Positions 46,834 to 58,815 of a stretch of 64,000 bases of DNA are shown in pieces (position 1 is the first letter of the stretch; each line of letters opens with the position of its first letter). Both the position numbers and the translations under genes were made by a program. Origin of the DNA: Populus alba. Taxonomy: Eukaryota; Streptophyta; Magnoliopsida; Malpighiales; Salicaceae. A model generated the notes under the pieces. The model saw only the letters and a list, made by a program, of their open reading frames with translations. It did not search any database and was not told the origin of the DNA. Location: positions 4,932,985 through 4,996,984 of the forward strand of contig NC_133292.1 in NCBI RefSeq assembly GCF_005239225.2. Direction: 5' to 3'.

Positions 46834-49800
46834 ATGACAAGCGATGGCAGTTTTGTTCAACCAGCAATTCCTCGCTTCGTAGGACACTAAGATCACTGGA
46901 GCATGCTGATGGAAAACTTCCTCCGATCCAAGGAATACTGGCAAGTAGTCGAGACCGGTGTTTCTGTTGCAGCAGATGATACCAACCTCTCAGAAGAACA
47001 ACAAAAAATGATAGCAGATCAAAGATTGAAAGATTTGCGAGCAAAGAATTATCTTTTTCAAGCCATCGATCGTTCAATTCTTAAGACTATCTTGGATAAA
47101 GGAACTTCAAAGGGAATCTGGGATTCTATGAAGAAAAAGTTCCAAGGAAATGCAAGAGTAAAACGTGCACAGCTACAGGCTTTGCGCAAGGATTTTGAAA
47201 TCCTCCACATGAAGGACGGTGAGACCGTCTCTGATTATTTTTCCCACACCCTCACTATCACTAACAAACTGAGGTTTCTTGGTGAAACATTGAATGATGT
47301 TACTGTCATTGAAAAGATCCTGCGATCCATGACTTCAAAATTTGATTACGTAGTCTGCTCCATTGAGGAATCCAAAGATTTGGATACCATGTCCATTGAT
47401 GAATTACAAAGCAGTCTGTTGGTTCATGAGCAGCGCATGCACAGTCATGTTGTGGAAGAGCAAGCACTGAAGATTACTCATAACAGTAACAGCAGCACAT
47501 TTGTTCGTAGCAGCAACACCTTTCATGGAAGGGGACGTGGTCGTGGGAGGCAAGGCTTTGATAAATCCCTTGTTGAATGTTTCTACTGCCATGATCTTGG
47601 CCATTTCAAGCATGAATGCCCAAAGAAGAGCAAAGAAAGGGATTCACAAGCTTATTATGTTAAAACCAATGAACCATTATTATTAATGGCTTATGTTGAC
47701 AATACAGAGAAAATGGAGTATAAGGATTTCTGCTCAGAATCTGAATCCCTTGAAGTGGATGAATGCAGAGAACCTGAGTCTGTTGAAATAGATGAATGCA
47801 TAATGGAGTTACTTCTAATGGCACATATTGAGAAAGAATTTGAATCCCTTGAATTGGATGAATGCAGAGAACTTGAGTCTATTGAAATAGATGAATGCAC
47901 AATGAAGTTACTTCTAATGGTGCATATTGAGAAAGCACCTGACGAGACAACATGGTTCCTGGATTCAGGATACAGCAATCACATGTCTGGAAACAAGGAC
48001 TTCTTTGCAGAATTGGATAAGAGTTTTCGCAAAACAGTTAAGCTAGGGGACAACTCCAGCATTGATGTAATGGGAAAGGGCCGCATTCATCTGCAAGTGA
48101 ACAACATTCCACAAGTGATCTCAGAGGTATTCTATATTCCTGACTTGAAAAACAACCTACTGAGCATTGGCCAATTGCAGGAAAAAGGCTTGGCCATTCT
48201 GTTTCGATACAATAAGTGCAAAGTGTATCACCCTGAGAGAGGACTCATCATCGAAACAGCCATGACTCTTAACAGAATGTTTGTTCTTCTAGCAAAGATC
48301 CAACTTCATGATCAGAACTGCTTTCTTACTCCAAAACAGAATTTGGATTATCTTTGGCACTATCGGTATGGTCATTTGAGCTTTAGTGGCCTACAAACTC
48401 TACAACAAAAGCAGATGGTTCATGGATTGCCACAGCTGAGATGTTCTACACTACCATGTGAGGACTGTGTACTGGGCAAACAACACAGAAACTCATTTCC
48501 ACGAGAAAGTATGTGGCGAGCATCTCAGCCTCTTCAACTGCTCCATGCAGATATATGTGGACCAATTTCTCCTATCTCCAACAGTCACCAACGGTATCTT
48601 CTAACCTTTATTGATGACTGTAGCAGGAAACTTTGGGTGTTTTTCTTGACAGAGAAGTCAGCTGCCTTCAAACGTTTCCAGCTGTTCAAGATAAAGATTG
48701 AAAAAGAAGTTGGCATCAGCATCAGGGGATTACGTACTGACAGGGGTAGGGAATTCACATCAAACAAATTCTCTGAGTTCTGCACAACCAATGGCATCCA
48801 TCGCCAACTCACTGCAACCTTTACTCCTCAGCAAAATGGCGTGGCAGAGAGGAAAAATCGCACAATTATGAACATGGTTCGCAACTTGCTCACTAGTAGG
48901 CAGGTTCCCAAAACATTTTGGCCGGAGGCTGTAAACTGGGCAGTGCATGTTCTTAACCGAAGCCCCACATTTGCAGTGCGTAACAAGACACCAGAGGAGG
49001 CATGGAGTGGCACAAAACCATCTGTTGCACATTTTCGAGTATTTGGGTGTGTCTCTTATGCTCATATCCCAGACAACAAACGAACAAAGTTGGATAGTAA
49101 AAGCTTAAAATGTGTTCTGCTGGGAGTTAGCAAGGAATCCAAGGCTTACCGCCTATATGACCCTCTTTCTCACAAGATAATTATTAGTCGTGATGTTATC
49201 TTTAAAGAGGAGGATAGCTGGCCCTGGAGTGAAGATCATGCAGCAGCGATTCATGCATCTCTTGAATGGGGGGACGAAGACATAAACACTGACAGTGGCC
49301 AGAATGAAGCTGTAAACAACAATGATATCCCTGCTAAGAATTGTCATGCCAAAGATAATGCAAGTGGATTTGCTAATGGTGATTATCATGTTGGCAGTAC
49401 AAGTGGATCCACTAATATTGATCATCATGGTGACGGTCCAGAAGGAGATTTAGAGCAGCATCAAACAATCAATGCACATACAAATGCTGAGATTGACAAT
49501 GTTCCCAGTCCTGCTGTGAGACGTTCACGACAACCACCATCATGGTTACAAAACTATGACAGCGGGGAAGGTTTGTCTGATGAAGATCATCAAGGTGATT
49601 TTGCTCTATTTGTTGATGCAGATCCTTTATCTTATGAAGATGCAGCTCGTAGCAATAAATGGAGATGTGCAATGGAGACTGAAATTGATTCTATCAAGAA
49701 AAACAACACATGGGATCTCACAAATCTTCCTCATGGCGCAACAATTGTTGGAGTAAAATGGATATATAAAACTAAGCTAAATGAACATGGAGAAGTCGAT

Positions 49801-51165
49801 AAATATAAAGCTCGTCTCATTGCCAAAGGATACACGCAACGACATGGCATCGATTACACAGAGGTATTTGCTCCTGTGGCTCGCATGGACACGATACGAC
49901 TAATACTTGCTCTAGCTGCTAAAAAAGGGTGGTCTTTATTCCAGTTAGATGTCAAGTCTGCTTTTCTTCATGGTGAGTTGAATGAGGAGGTGTATGTTGA
50001 ACAACCCCCTGGTTATGTAGTTAAAGGAGAAGAAAACAAAGTGTATCGCTTACGAAGAGCATTGTATGGGTTGAAACAAGCTCCACGAGCATGGTACAGC
50101 AGCATTGAAGCCTATTTTCTGAAGGAAGGATTTGAGAAGTGTCCCTATAAACACACTTTGTTCATCAAGAAAGCATCAAACGGTACCTTCTTATTGCTTG
50201 TATGTCTGTATGTAGATGACCTCATCTTTACTGGAAATGATGAAACATTGTTCATCTCCTTCAAATGTTCCATGCTGAAGGAATTTGATATGACAGATCT
50301 GGGCAGAATGCGGTATTTTCTTGGTTTAGAAATACTGCAACGAGCTGATGGTATTTTCATTTGTCAAAGGAAATATGCTCAGGAGGTGTTGGAATGATTT
50401 AATATGGCTGGGTGCAATGTTGTATCTAATCCTATAGTTCCAGGATTCAAGCTAGTTACAAATTCTAGGGGCATGACAATCAACAGCACTCAGTACATGC
50501 AAATGATAGGTAGTCTGATGTATTTAACATCCACTAGACCTGACATTATGTTTGTTGTGAATCTGCTCAGTCGAAATCTAGCACATCCTACAGAAATCCA
50601 TCTTCAAGCAGTCAAGAGAGTACTTCGTTATATCAAGGGGACTCTCGCATATGGCATCCTTTATAAATCAAGTGGCAATACAGAACTACTTGCCTACACC
50701 GACAGCGATTACGCAGGAGATTTGGAGGACAGAAAAAGCACATCAGGTTTCCTATTTGTATTAAGTTCTGGAGCTGTATCTTGGTCATCAAAGAAACAAC
50801 CTGTTGTCACACTCTCCACCACTGAAGCCGAGTTCATTGTTGCTGCCTCTTGTGCTTGTCAGGCTGTGTGGTTGAGAAGAATGTTGGAAAAACTCAATCA
50901 TACCTCTGCTGGAACTACGATAGTATACTGTGATAATAGTTCTACTATTAAACTCTCCAAAAATCCAGTCATGCATGGTAGAAGCAAGCATATTGATGTT
51001 CGCTTCCACTTTCTTCGTGACTTAATTCGTGATAAAGTGGTAACTCTGCTGCATTGTCGCTCTCAAGATCAATTAGCTGATATCATAACCAAACCATTGC
51101 CACGAATTGTTTTTGAGAGGCTGCGCATGTTGATGGGTGTCTGTGAAGATCCAGAAGTAAACTGA
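46834..51165 (+). pseudogene. copia gag-pol polyprotein, two in-frame stops
   Basis: The natural gag start is probably ATG 46834 and its frame meets TAA at 46888-46890; the frame reopens at an internal ATG 46903 and continues to TGA 50395-50397, after which it runs on in the same frame to 51165. Domains in order: UBN2-type gag; zinc knuckle CFYCHDLGHFKHEC (about 47579-47620); protease DSG motif (about 47960); GAG-pre-integrase and integrase HHCC with the catalytic acidic residues (HADICGP, RTDRGREF, GVAERKN); RVT_2 reverse transcriptase with YVDD (about 50208-50220); and RNase H with TDSDYAGD and the CDNSS block. The second stop lies between RT and RNase H. Both stops are single-codon changes, so the copy decayed recently. 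Confidence 0.9.
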
Positions 51166-51194
51166 AATTGATATCTTAAGTTTAAGGGAAGGAA

Positions 51195-51398
51195 TGTTAA
51201 CAAAACGTAGCTGATGACTCAGCATTAGCTGCCGACTCATCATTTCTGTTTTCTATTTTCGTTAGTTTGTTAGCCAACAGTTTCCTAGTCTGTTATTCGG
51301 TTATTCTGTTATAACCATCACTTGCTGCATGGCTATATATAGTCATGAGAATAATAATAAACGTAAGACTTTTGGCTTCTGAAAACTGTAGTTTTACA
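51195..51398 (+). repeat. 3' LTR of the copia element
   Basis: Begins TGTTAACAAAACG and ends TGTAGTTTTACA. It lies 633 bp upstream of the PH-domain gene and points towards it. Confidence 0.88.
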
Positions 51399-51403
51399 AT
51401 TTT

Positions 51404-52031
51404 ATTTTTATTTTTTATATAAAAATTTATTTTACAGTAATTTTAATCAAATATATATATTTTAAAATTATAATTGCAAAAACTACACCTGTGTAAAATG
51501 TACTCTTAGATACCACAAACACAATTTTTCAGTCCCAATATATATATATATATTACATCTTGAGACGATGCTAGAAAAGTGTTAATCCTAAGATTTTTAT
51601 ATCTTGACTTTTTACCATTTTACAGCTGAACTATTTTTATTTTTACTTTTACTTTTACTTTTACTTTTACTTTTTACAGCTCTAAGGGTCAATTTTTAAC
51701 TCTTATTAACTGTGAATTAATTGCTCCCATCTAATAAAACTAAATTTGAAAAAAAAAATCACATTGGAGAAAATAGCATTGGAATAGTAATCTCATCAAT
51801 CAGCAACACTCCACCGATTTAAAAATAATTAAAAACGACCCTTATATCTCCTTGGCATGGATACGATTCGAATAAAATAAAAAAATATCTCCTAAAAAAA
51901 GATAAAGATAATAAAATAAAATAAAAACGACCTCGTTTTATCTCAGCCACCTTTGACAAATAAACAACAATCATACGAGGACAAACAGTCAAACAGAATC
52001 ACATCTCCATCTCCTCCAATTCCAAAAGAAA
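51404..52031. promoter_or_regulatory. Upstream region of the PH-domain gene
   Basis: About 630 bp between the copia 3' LTR and the start codon. It contains a (TTTTAC)n microsatellite at 51637-51671 and an A-rich run at 51870-51935. No clear TATA box. The native promoter must be compact or lie in part beyond the insertion. Confidence 0.4.
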
Positions 52032-52463
52032 ATGGAGTCCATCTTGCGATCCTTAACGGGTCAAGACCCGAACCCGGATGATTACAGAAACATCGAGTTC
52101 TGGTCAGACCCGGAACGGTCCGGTTGGCTAACAAAGCAAGGAGACTACATAAAAACCTGGCGACGTCGCTGGTTCGTTCTCAAACAAGGGAAACTTCTCT
52201 GGTTCAAGGAGAGAAGCGTGACGCGAGGGTCAATTCCACGCGGGGTGGTCCCAGTGGGCAAGTGCTTGACCGTGAAAGGTGCAGAGGATGTGCTTAACAA
52301 ACCTTATGCTTTTGAGCTTTCAACGAGCCAAGAAACAATGTATTTTATAGCAGATTCGGAGAAAGAGAAAGAGGAGTGGATCAATTCGATTGGGAGGTCA
52401 ATTGTTCAACACTCACGGTCTGTTACTGATTCTGAGATTGTTGATTATGACAGCACTCGCTGA
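52032..52463 (+). CDS. PH1: Small pleckstrin-homology (PH) domain protein, AtPH1 type
   Basis: Single-exon gene of 143 aa, close to the 145 aa of Arabidopsis PH1. It is one PH domain almost end to end: SGWLTKQGDYIKTWRRRWFVLKQGKLLWFKE (first strands, residues about 30-60, with basic residues for phosphoinositide binding) and a C-terminal helix with the invariant Trp in EKEEWINSIGRSIV (about 115-130). Arabidopsis PH1 binds PI3P on late endosomes and affects trafficking of the metal transporter NRAMP1; the same role here is inference from similarity. The start is the only ATG before the conserved ILRSLTG opening. Confidence 0.92.
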   Translation: MESILRSLTGQDPNPDDYRNIEFWSDPERSGWLTKQGDYIKTWRRRWFVLKQGKLLWFKERSVTRGSIPRGVVPVGKCLTVKGAEDVLNKPYAFELSTSQETMYFIADSEKEKEEWINSIGRSIVQHSRSVTDSEIVDYDSTR

Positions 52464-53415
52464 TCAACCTGTTTTTCTTGTATCAATTAAAAAAAAAAAA
52501 GGTAACTAAATACTATGTTTGTTTTTGTTGCTCCTGCTGTTGTGTATGTAATGATGAATCTTGTGCTTTTCTTATAGTTTAATCTGAGTGTTTGTTCGTT
52601 TAATTTTTGGAGATTTTGATGTTTTGTAATTGAATCTGCTTGCTTATTTTGTGATTTAACTTTGTTGCTTGATTGCAATAATCAGGTGGATAGTTGACTG
52701 TTAGAAAACTCAGTTCGAAGGAATTTACATTTGGGGTTTTGATAAATGTTTTATTCTTCTTGATTTTTTAATATTCGTGCTTGATTGAGAATGAAGGGTT
52801 GTGGAATCTGTTCATTCATTAAAAAGAGCCCGCATTTCCAGTTACTTTACGGGAAAGCAATAGATTTTTCTTTTTGTGTTGGGGATTTTGTGAAGGGATT
52901 TGGTATATTGTTATTATACACATTAAGGCTGTAGGGCTTTAGCGAGATTTCGGTTTAAAATCAGAAGAAATGAAATAGATTACAAGAGATTGGAGTTTGG
53001 TTCCTGTCAAATTATATGTTTTGGCCAAGTAGGTCAGATTATGCAGATTGATGATGAACTTCTTAGTTCTTCAAAACGCAGTTGGATACTTCAGTCCATT
53101 AATATTACTGGTTCAGTTAGATCCTTGAAATTCTTTGTGTAGTTGTCATGGGGATCAGGTGGGAATTCAGCTTCTTGGGAAGGGTTTAGGAAACTGTGTT
53201 CGTTCGAAACACTAAGCTTTAGGTGAACAAATCTGATATTTAAAACATATGCTTTAGCTCTGGTATGTTTTACATCTAAACTCATCCACCTGCATACTCT
53301 GATGTGTTCTTCTCGCCTTAGCTCAGACCTTAGCAGCAAGAACAACCCCAACTCTCAAGCACAACAGTTTTGTTTTGTTGCTAGAATTCAGTTTCAGTCC
53401 CACTAGGCTTGTTGC
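52464..53415. other. 3' flank of the PH-domain gene
   Basis: The 3' UTR probably ends within about 200 bp. No further gene seen before the duplicated UGT segment begins. Confidence 0.4.
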
Positions 53416-55569
53416 CCGATTGAATGGATCCACTTTGTTGCTGCATCATTTGTCCTGTTGGCTTTGTGTGATTCAACATTGGACATGATAGTTCTTAAGA
53501 TTAGATGTGTGCGATAATCATTAAACATAATTTTTAAATCCTAGAGAAATATAACGAGTCAAAGGGGATGCTTTTGACTTTGTTTTCTGAGTTGCAATGC
53601 AAGCAGAGTGGTCATTGGTGTGATGAGAGAAGTTTTGAGCTCACTGTCACAGGAGTTGGTTTTGAATCATGAGATATCCACTTCATGCGGTTATGAATTA
53701 AGATAAAAGTGCAAAATTTCTGTTGTAGAACTTTGTTTGGGTTACTTCTTGATCGGGCACTGGCACATGAGAATTATAACAAAGATGGCAGGAAAAATAT
53801 GGACTGATCTAGGCTTTGGGTCGGCTAAGTTTCAAGTTAACTTGTTGGGTTAGTTCGAGTTTTAAAACATGGATAAAGAATCTTGGGTTTCACAAAAAAA
53901 AAACATGCATGCTAATGCTTCTTTAAAGTTAATTTATTATTTATTTATAATTTATTTTAATTTTATTAATGTTCCATGTTAATGAATTTTTATTAAAGAA
54001 TATTTTTCAACAAAATGAGTGAATCCATTAACAAAATGAAAGGATCAGTATTTTACTGTGGATGGTCTCATATTTCACTATTGTTTTGCACAATGAAAGA
54101 CCATTTTACCCTTTACATTGAAACCCATGTAACTTACTTTCAGGGGCAAAAACATCTTTTCAACGAGATTAATTTGTCATTGCAAGCTTGGAAGGGGCTA
54201 GAATAGTACTTTTAATTTGCATAGTGTATTGTCTAAAATACCTTTATATATTAAATTTTGTTTTGGTTAGGGGTATTTTTGGTTTTTCTCTTTTCAAAGC
54301 CAATGCAATTACTAAAGTGCCCTTACAAACAAAAAATATATAACTTGCATTAAGAGGCTTTTTAGTCTTTTCATGTTGGTTTTTTTATTGATATTATGTT
54401 AGGTAAAGGGCAATATGGTATTTTGAGAAATTAAAAAATATATATATAAAAAAGTTGTTAACATGTGCAACACATGTATCAGCGAGTAAAAGAAGCTCGG
54501 CTCTTTGAGTGACATATGTAAACTTCTCCAGTGGACAAACACCTCCATCAATAGTAGTGTTAGGAGCAACTCATTAATATTTTTATGAAAAATCGGTGTG
54601 TGTCGGCGAAGGATGTATGGTGTAGCTCTAATCAATTCCACCCCCCGTCTCTTCTCTATTCTTTCTTCTCTCTTTTTTTTGGTAAAATATAAAGGTGATT
54701 TTTAATTTGTTTTTCATATCTAATTTAGTTTTATTCATTTGATTTCATGTTTGATTTCTTTTTTTAAAAAAATATTTTTTTCTTCAATTTAGTTCCTCAT
54801 TAATTGATTTTATTTTATTTTTGTATCAATTTAGTTCCTATTATTTTAATTATTGCTTATGTGCCTTTAATTTTTTTTATATTGAATTATTTGATAATTG
54901 AATGTCATTATTTTATTCAACTTGTTTTTAACGGGTTTGTCCTGATATTACAATCAAGTTGGATATTTAGCATACTAACTCAATTAGTCTGATAAATTTT
55001 GTTTTTGTGTCAATTTTTTTTGTTAGATCATTGTTTTGTCGTTATATTTCTTATTTCATGCTATAAAAATCATTCGATTTTATTAAACTTAATAAAGTTA
55101 ATAACTTGAATTATTATTTTTATAAAAAAACTTAAGTTGTCTTGACATTTTTTTATTATAACAAATTAAGCAATCTTACATCGTATGATACGAACCACCT
55201 AATTTTAACTAAAATATATTTATTAACCATATTTTTATTAAAACAAATTTCTTGTTTTTTGGTAAGCATTTTTACCAAATCACTAACAAACAAAATTGAG
55301 AAACCTAGATTCCACATGTGGGACAACCGACTCTGCATCGTGGCAGATAAAATATCTTATAAATGAATTCGGCCCAAAACTAGAGAAGATACATTGCGAG
55401 CTGGCAAACAATTAGTGGGTGTTTGCGTCCTCTTAAAGAAAAAAGTAATTTGGATAGCACTTCAGCATCTGGATGGCAACTTTTTGATAAAAAAAAAAAA
55501 AAAAAATTACATTTTCATTTTCTGTTCATTTTCGGGTCAGGTGTCCCTTTATGACTTTTGGAGGTAGAT

Positions 55570-55733
55570 GGAGTTTGTTTTTATATTTTAAAAAAATATT
55601 AATTTTTTTAAAATTAATATTTTTTTTAATGTTTTTACTTTAAATTTTAATAATATATTATATTAAAAATAATTTTTAAAACATAAAAAAATATATTTAA
55701 AAAATAACTACAAACTATAATCTCAAACAACAT
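55570..55733. mobile_element. MITE in the proximal promoter of UGT copy A
   Basis: Present between GGTAGATG and TAAATAAAAAGGAG in unit A. Unit B has GTAGATAAACGAGAAGGAG with nothing inserted. Ends GAGTTTGTTTTTATA and AATCTCAAACAACA fit the common family. It ends about 45 bp before the ATG of the gene, so it must lie in the core promoter or 5' leader. Confidence 0.65.
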
Positions 55734-55778
55734 AAATAAAAAGGAGAAAAAGTCGCAAGAAAGATCAGGGAAAAAGCA

Positions 55779-57194
55779 ATGATGAAAGAAGAGCTGATTT
55801 TTGTTCCAGGCCCCGGTATCGGTCACTTAGCATCAGGCCTTGAATTAGCAAAGCGCCTGCTCGACCATGATGATCGATTATCAATCACAACACTTGTTAT
55901 GAACATGCCCTTTACTCCATCTATTAATTCATACACCAGATCTCTCACTGCATCACAATCCCGCATCAAACTCGTTGATCTTCCCCAAGTGGATCCTCCC
56001 CCACCAGAGCTCTTAACGAAATCTGCAGAAGCTTATATCTGTGATTTCGTTGAAAGTTACATACCCCATGTCAAAACTACTGTCACGGATATTATATCAT
56101 CCCTGTCGAACTCGGATGTCCGAGTTGCCGGGTTTATTTTTGATTTCTTTTGCGTGTCCATGATTGACATTGCAAATGAATTCAGTCTCCCTCCTTATAT
56201 TTTCGTAACCTCCAATGCAGGATTCTTGGGTCTTATGCTAAACCTACCCAAACGCCATGATGAAATCAGCGAGGTGATGCAAATGTCTGATCCTGATTTG
56301 TTAATACCAGGTTTTTTCAATCCTGTTCCATCACGAGTCTTGCCTGATGCTGTATTTAATAAACATGGTGGTTATGCTGCTTATGTTAAGGTTGCTCAAA
56401 GGTTCAAGGATGGAAAAGGTATAATCGTGAACACATTTGCTGAGCTGGAGCCTTTTGCGCTTAGGTCCTTCTCTGATGATCACCGAATCCCTCCAGTTTA
56501 CCCTGTCGGGCCAGTGCTCCACCTAAAGGGTCAGCCTCACCCTGAAATAAACCAGGATCAGTTGGACAAAATCATGAAATGGCTTGATGAACAGCCTCAA
56601 TCATCTGTGGTGTTTCTATGCTTCGGAAGCTTTGGGAGCTTTAGCCCCCCACAAGTGAAAGAAATAGCACTTGGCATCGAGCAAAGTGGGATCAAATTCT
56701 TGTGGTCCATGCGTTTTCCAGGCTCTCCGTCTAATCAGTTCACGAATCCTGAAGATGTGTTACCAGAAGGATTCTTGGAACGCATAGAAGGACGAGGGAT
56801 AATGTGTGGATGGGCACCGCAGGTTGAAGTCCTAGCTCACAAGGCAATAGGAGGGTTCGTGTCTCATTGTGGGTGGAACTCCATCTTGGAGAGCTTGTGG
56901 TACGGTGTTCCTATCGTTACATTTCCTATATATGCTGAACAGCAGCTTAATGCTTTTAGGATGGTGAGGGAATTGGGACTGTCAGTGGAGCTGAAACTGG
57001 ATTACAGGGTAGGTGGTGATCTTGTGACGGCAGATGAGATAGCAAAATCTGTAATATGTGTTATGCAAAGTGATAGTGAGGTGAGGAAGAAGGTGAAAGA
57101 AATGAGCGAGAAAGGCAGGAAGGCTGTGATGGATGGTGGATCTTCTTTCACTTCCATCACACAACTCATCCAGGATATAACAGGAAACAACTGA
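55779..57194 (+). CDS. UDP-glycosyltransferase, UGT71 family, copy A
   Basis: Transfers glucose from UDP-glucose to a small acceptor (phenolics, flavonoids or hormones in family 71) in the cytosol. Intronless, 471 aa, full length for the family. Catalytic His16 (PGPGIGHLASG) and partner Asp122 (AGFIFDFFC) are present. The PSPG box spans residues 345-388, from WAPQVEVLAH to the closing EQQ, with HCGWNS intact and Gln at the last position, which favours UDP-glucose. Start: MMKEEL follows an A-rich leader; the alternative Met is the next codon. Its tandem partner is 61890-63314, about 95% identical by eye. The acceptor cannot be told from sequence. Confidence 0.95.
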   Translation: MMKEELIFVPGPGIGHLASGLELAKRLLDHDDRLSITTLVMNMPFTPSINSYTRSLTASQSRIKLVDLPQVDPPPPELLTKSAEAYICDFVESYIPHVKTTVTDIISSLSNSDVRVAGFIFDFFCVSMIDIANEFSLPPYIFVTSNAGFLGLMLNLPKRHDEISEVMQMSDPDLLIPGFFNPVPSRVLPDAVFNKHGGYAAYVKVAQRFKDGKGIIVNTFAELEPFALRSFSDDHRIPPVYPVGPVLHLKGQPHPEINQDQLDKIMKWLDEQPQSSVVFLCFGSFGSFSPPQVKEIALGIEQSGIKFLWSMRFPGSPSNQFTNPEDVLPEGFLERIEGRGIMCGWAPQVEVLAHKAIGGFVSHCGWNSILESLWYGVPIVTFPIYAEQQLNAFRMVRELGLSVELKLDYRVGGDLVTADEIAKSVICVMQSDSEVRKKVKEMSEKGRKAVMDGGSSFTSITQLIQDITGNN

Positions 57195-58815
57195 TATGAA
57201 TACCGCCTGCTAGCAAGGGTTGATTTCCATTGTAGTTGAAGAAATTGTGTGTGAAAAATAAGGTATTCCTGGATGTAAAACGTTAGCAATGCTTTCCATA
57301 TATCAGCCTTTCATTTTGCTGTCTCCTGAATCTCTCTACTTGTTCTTCTAGTTTCCAAGGTGTGATGTTTTCTCAACTTGATCTTCGATATTGTTACAGA
57401 GTCCTGTTATAGCTCCTTTTGCAGAAACAAATATATCAGATTTGAAGTCTTCAAATTTCATCATGCAGTCTTTACAAGGATAGGATTGCAGAGTTGCTGT
57501 CTTATATATTTCTGTCATATGGACCTCCAAGTCATTTTTGCAAGTCTTTTTTTTTTCCCATTAATCTTTGATTCTGCAAGACTAGCAAGCTCTCTGTGTT
57601 TGTTGCTTGGCATTCGAGGAGTGAGCTCTAGAATTTTTGTTCAGAAGGAAAAAAGGCTCTAGGATTCTCTGTTTACTGTTCACCCTATCTTGACAACGTG
57701 ACACCATGGACGTGGTCTTGTTTGCCGAGCTGTTTGGATAATTACGGGTCCGTCGGCCAGTTAGAAAAAGGCGAGCCAGTCCAAAGACTTCGAAGCAGTC
57801 TTTTAGAATGTTTACTTTTTAAAATATTTTTTATTTTATATAAAAAATTATTTTTTTATTAACATATTAAAATGATTTAAATTATAATTTATTTCTCCTT
57901 GTACTCTATCAAGAATAATTATAATTTTATTGTCTATAAAAATTGAAGAGTTAATTAAAAACTAAATTGATCAATCCGGGAATTAAGGACTGTTAACCGA
58001 TTAAATGAATCCACTTTGTTGCATCATTTGTCCTGTTGGCTTTGTGTGATTCAACATTGGACATGATAGTTCTTAAGATTAGTTGTGTGCGATAATCATT
58101 AAACATAATTTTAAAATCCTAGAGAAAAATAACGAGTCAAAGGAGATGCTTTTGACTTTGTATTCTGAGTTGCAGTGCAAGCAGAGTGGTCACTGCTATG
58201 ATGAGAGAAGTTTTGAGCTCATTGTCACAGGAGTTAGTTTTGAATCATGAGATATCCACTTCATGCAGTTATGAATTAAGATAAAAATGCAAAATTTCTG
58301 TAATAGAATTTTGTTTGGGTTACTTCTTGATCAACCACTAGCACATGAGAATTATAACAAAGATGGCAGGAAAAATATGGACCGATCTAGGGTTTGGGTC
58401 GGCAAAGTTCCAAGTTGACTTGCTTGGTTAGTCTGAGTTTTAAAAACATGAATAGAGAAACTTGGGTTTCATAAAAAAAATATACATGCTAATGCTTCTT
58501 TAAAGTCAATTTGTTATATCCATAATTTATTTTAATCTTATTAATGTTTCATGTTAATGAATTTTTATTAAAGAATATTTTTCAACAAAATGAGTGAATC
58601 CATTAACAAAACAAAAGGAGATAGTATAAATATTGTGGATGGTCCACATTTCAGTATAGATTTGCATAGTGAAAGATCATTTTACCCTTCACATTGAAAC
58701 CCATGTAACTTACTTTCAGGGGCAAAAATATCTTTTCAACGAGATCAATTTGTCATTGCAAGCTTGGAAGGGGTTAATGGAATAGTACTTTTAATTTTAA
58801 TTTGCATAATGTATT

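Larger units (their letters stand above)
46573..51398 (+). mobile_element. Ty1/copia LTR retrotransposon, recently inserted, no longer autonomous
   Basis: LTRs at 46573-46775 (203 bp) and 51195-51398 (204 bp) differ at about six or seven positions. Primer site TGGTATCAGAGCC (46778-46790) matches initiator tRNA-Met, and a purine tract TTTAAGGGAAGGAA precedes the 3' LTR. Target duplication is ATTTA/ATTTT (46568-46572 and 51399-51403), one mismatch. The LTR holds a TATA box (GGCTATATATAG) and AATAATAATAAA polyadenylation-type signals. The internal region encodes one gag-pol frame in copia order (protease, integrase, RT, RNase H), interrupted by two stop codons. Confidence 0.93.
53416..57996 (+). 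repeat. Segmental tandem duplication, unit A (4.6 kb, one UGT gene)
   Basis: Opens CCGATTGAATGGATCCACTT. The same word opens unit B at 57997, 4581 bp later. The units share upstream flank, gene and downstream flank in the same order. Unit A keeps the empty sites for the solo LTR and the MITE found in unit B, and has its own MITE just before the UGT start codon. Confidence 0.88.

Noticed and set aside
48585..49065. Antisense open frames within the copia polyprotein
   Set aside because: Shadow frames of the strongly coding plus strand.
56982..57289. Antisense open frames over the UGT 3' ends
   Set aside because: They occur at the same place in both paralogues only because the sense coding sequence is conserved.
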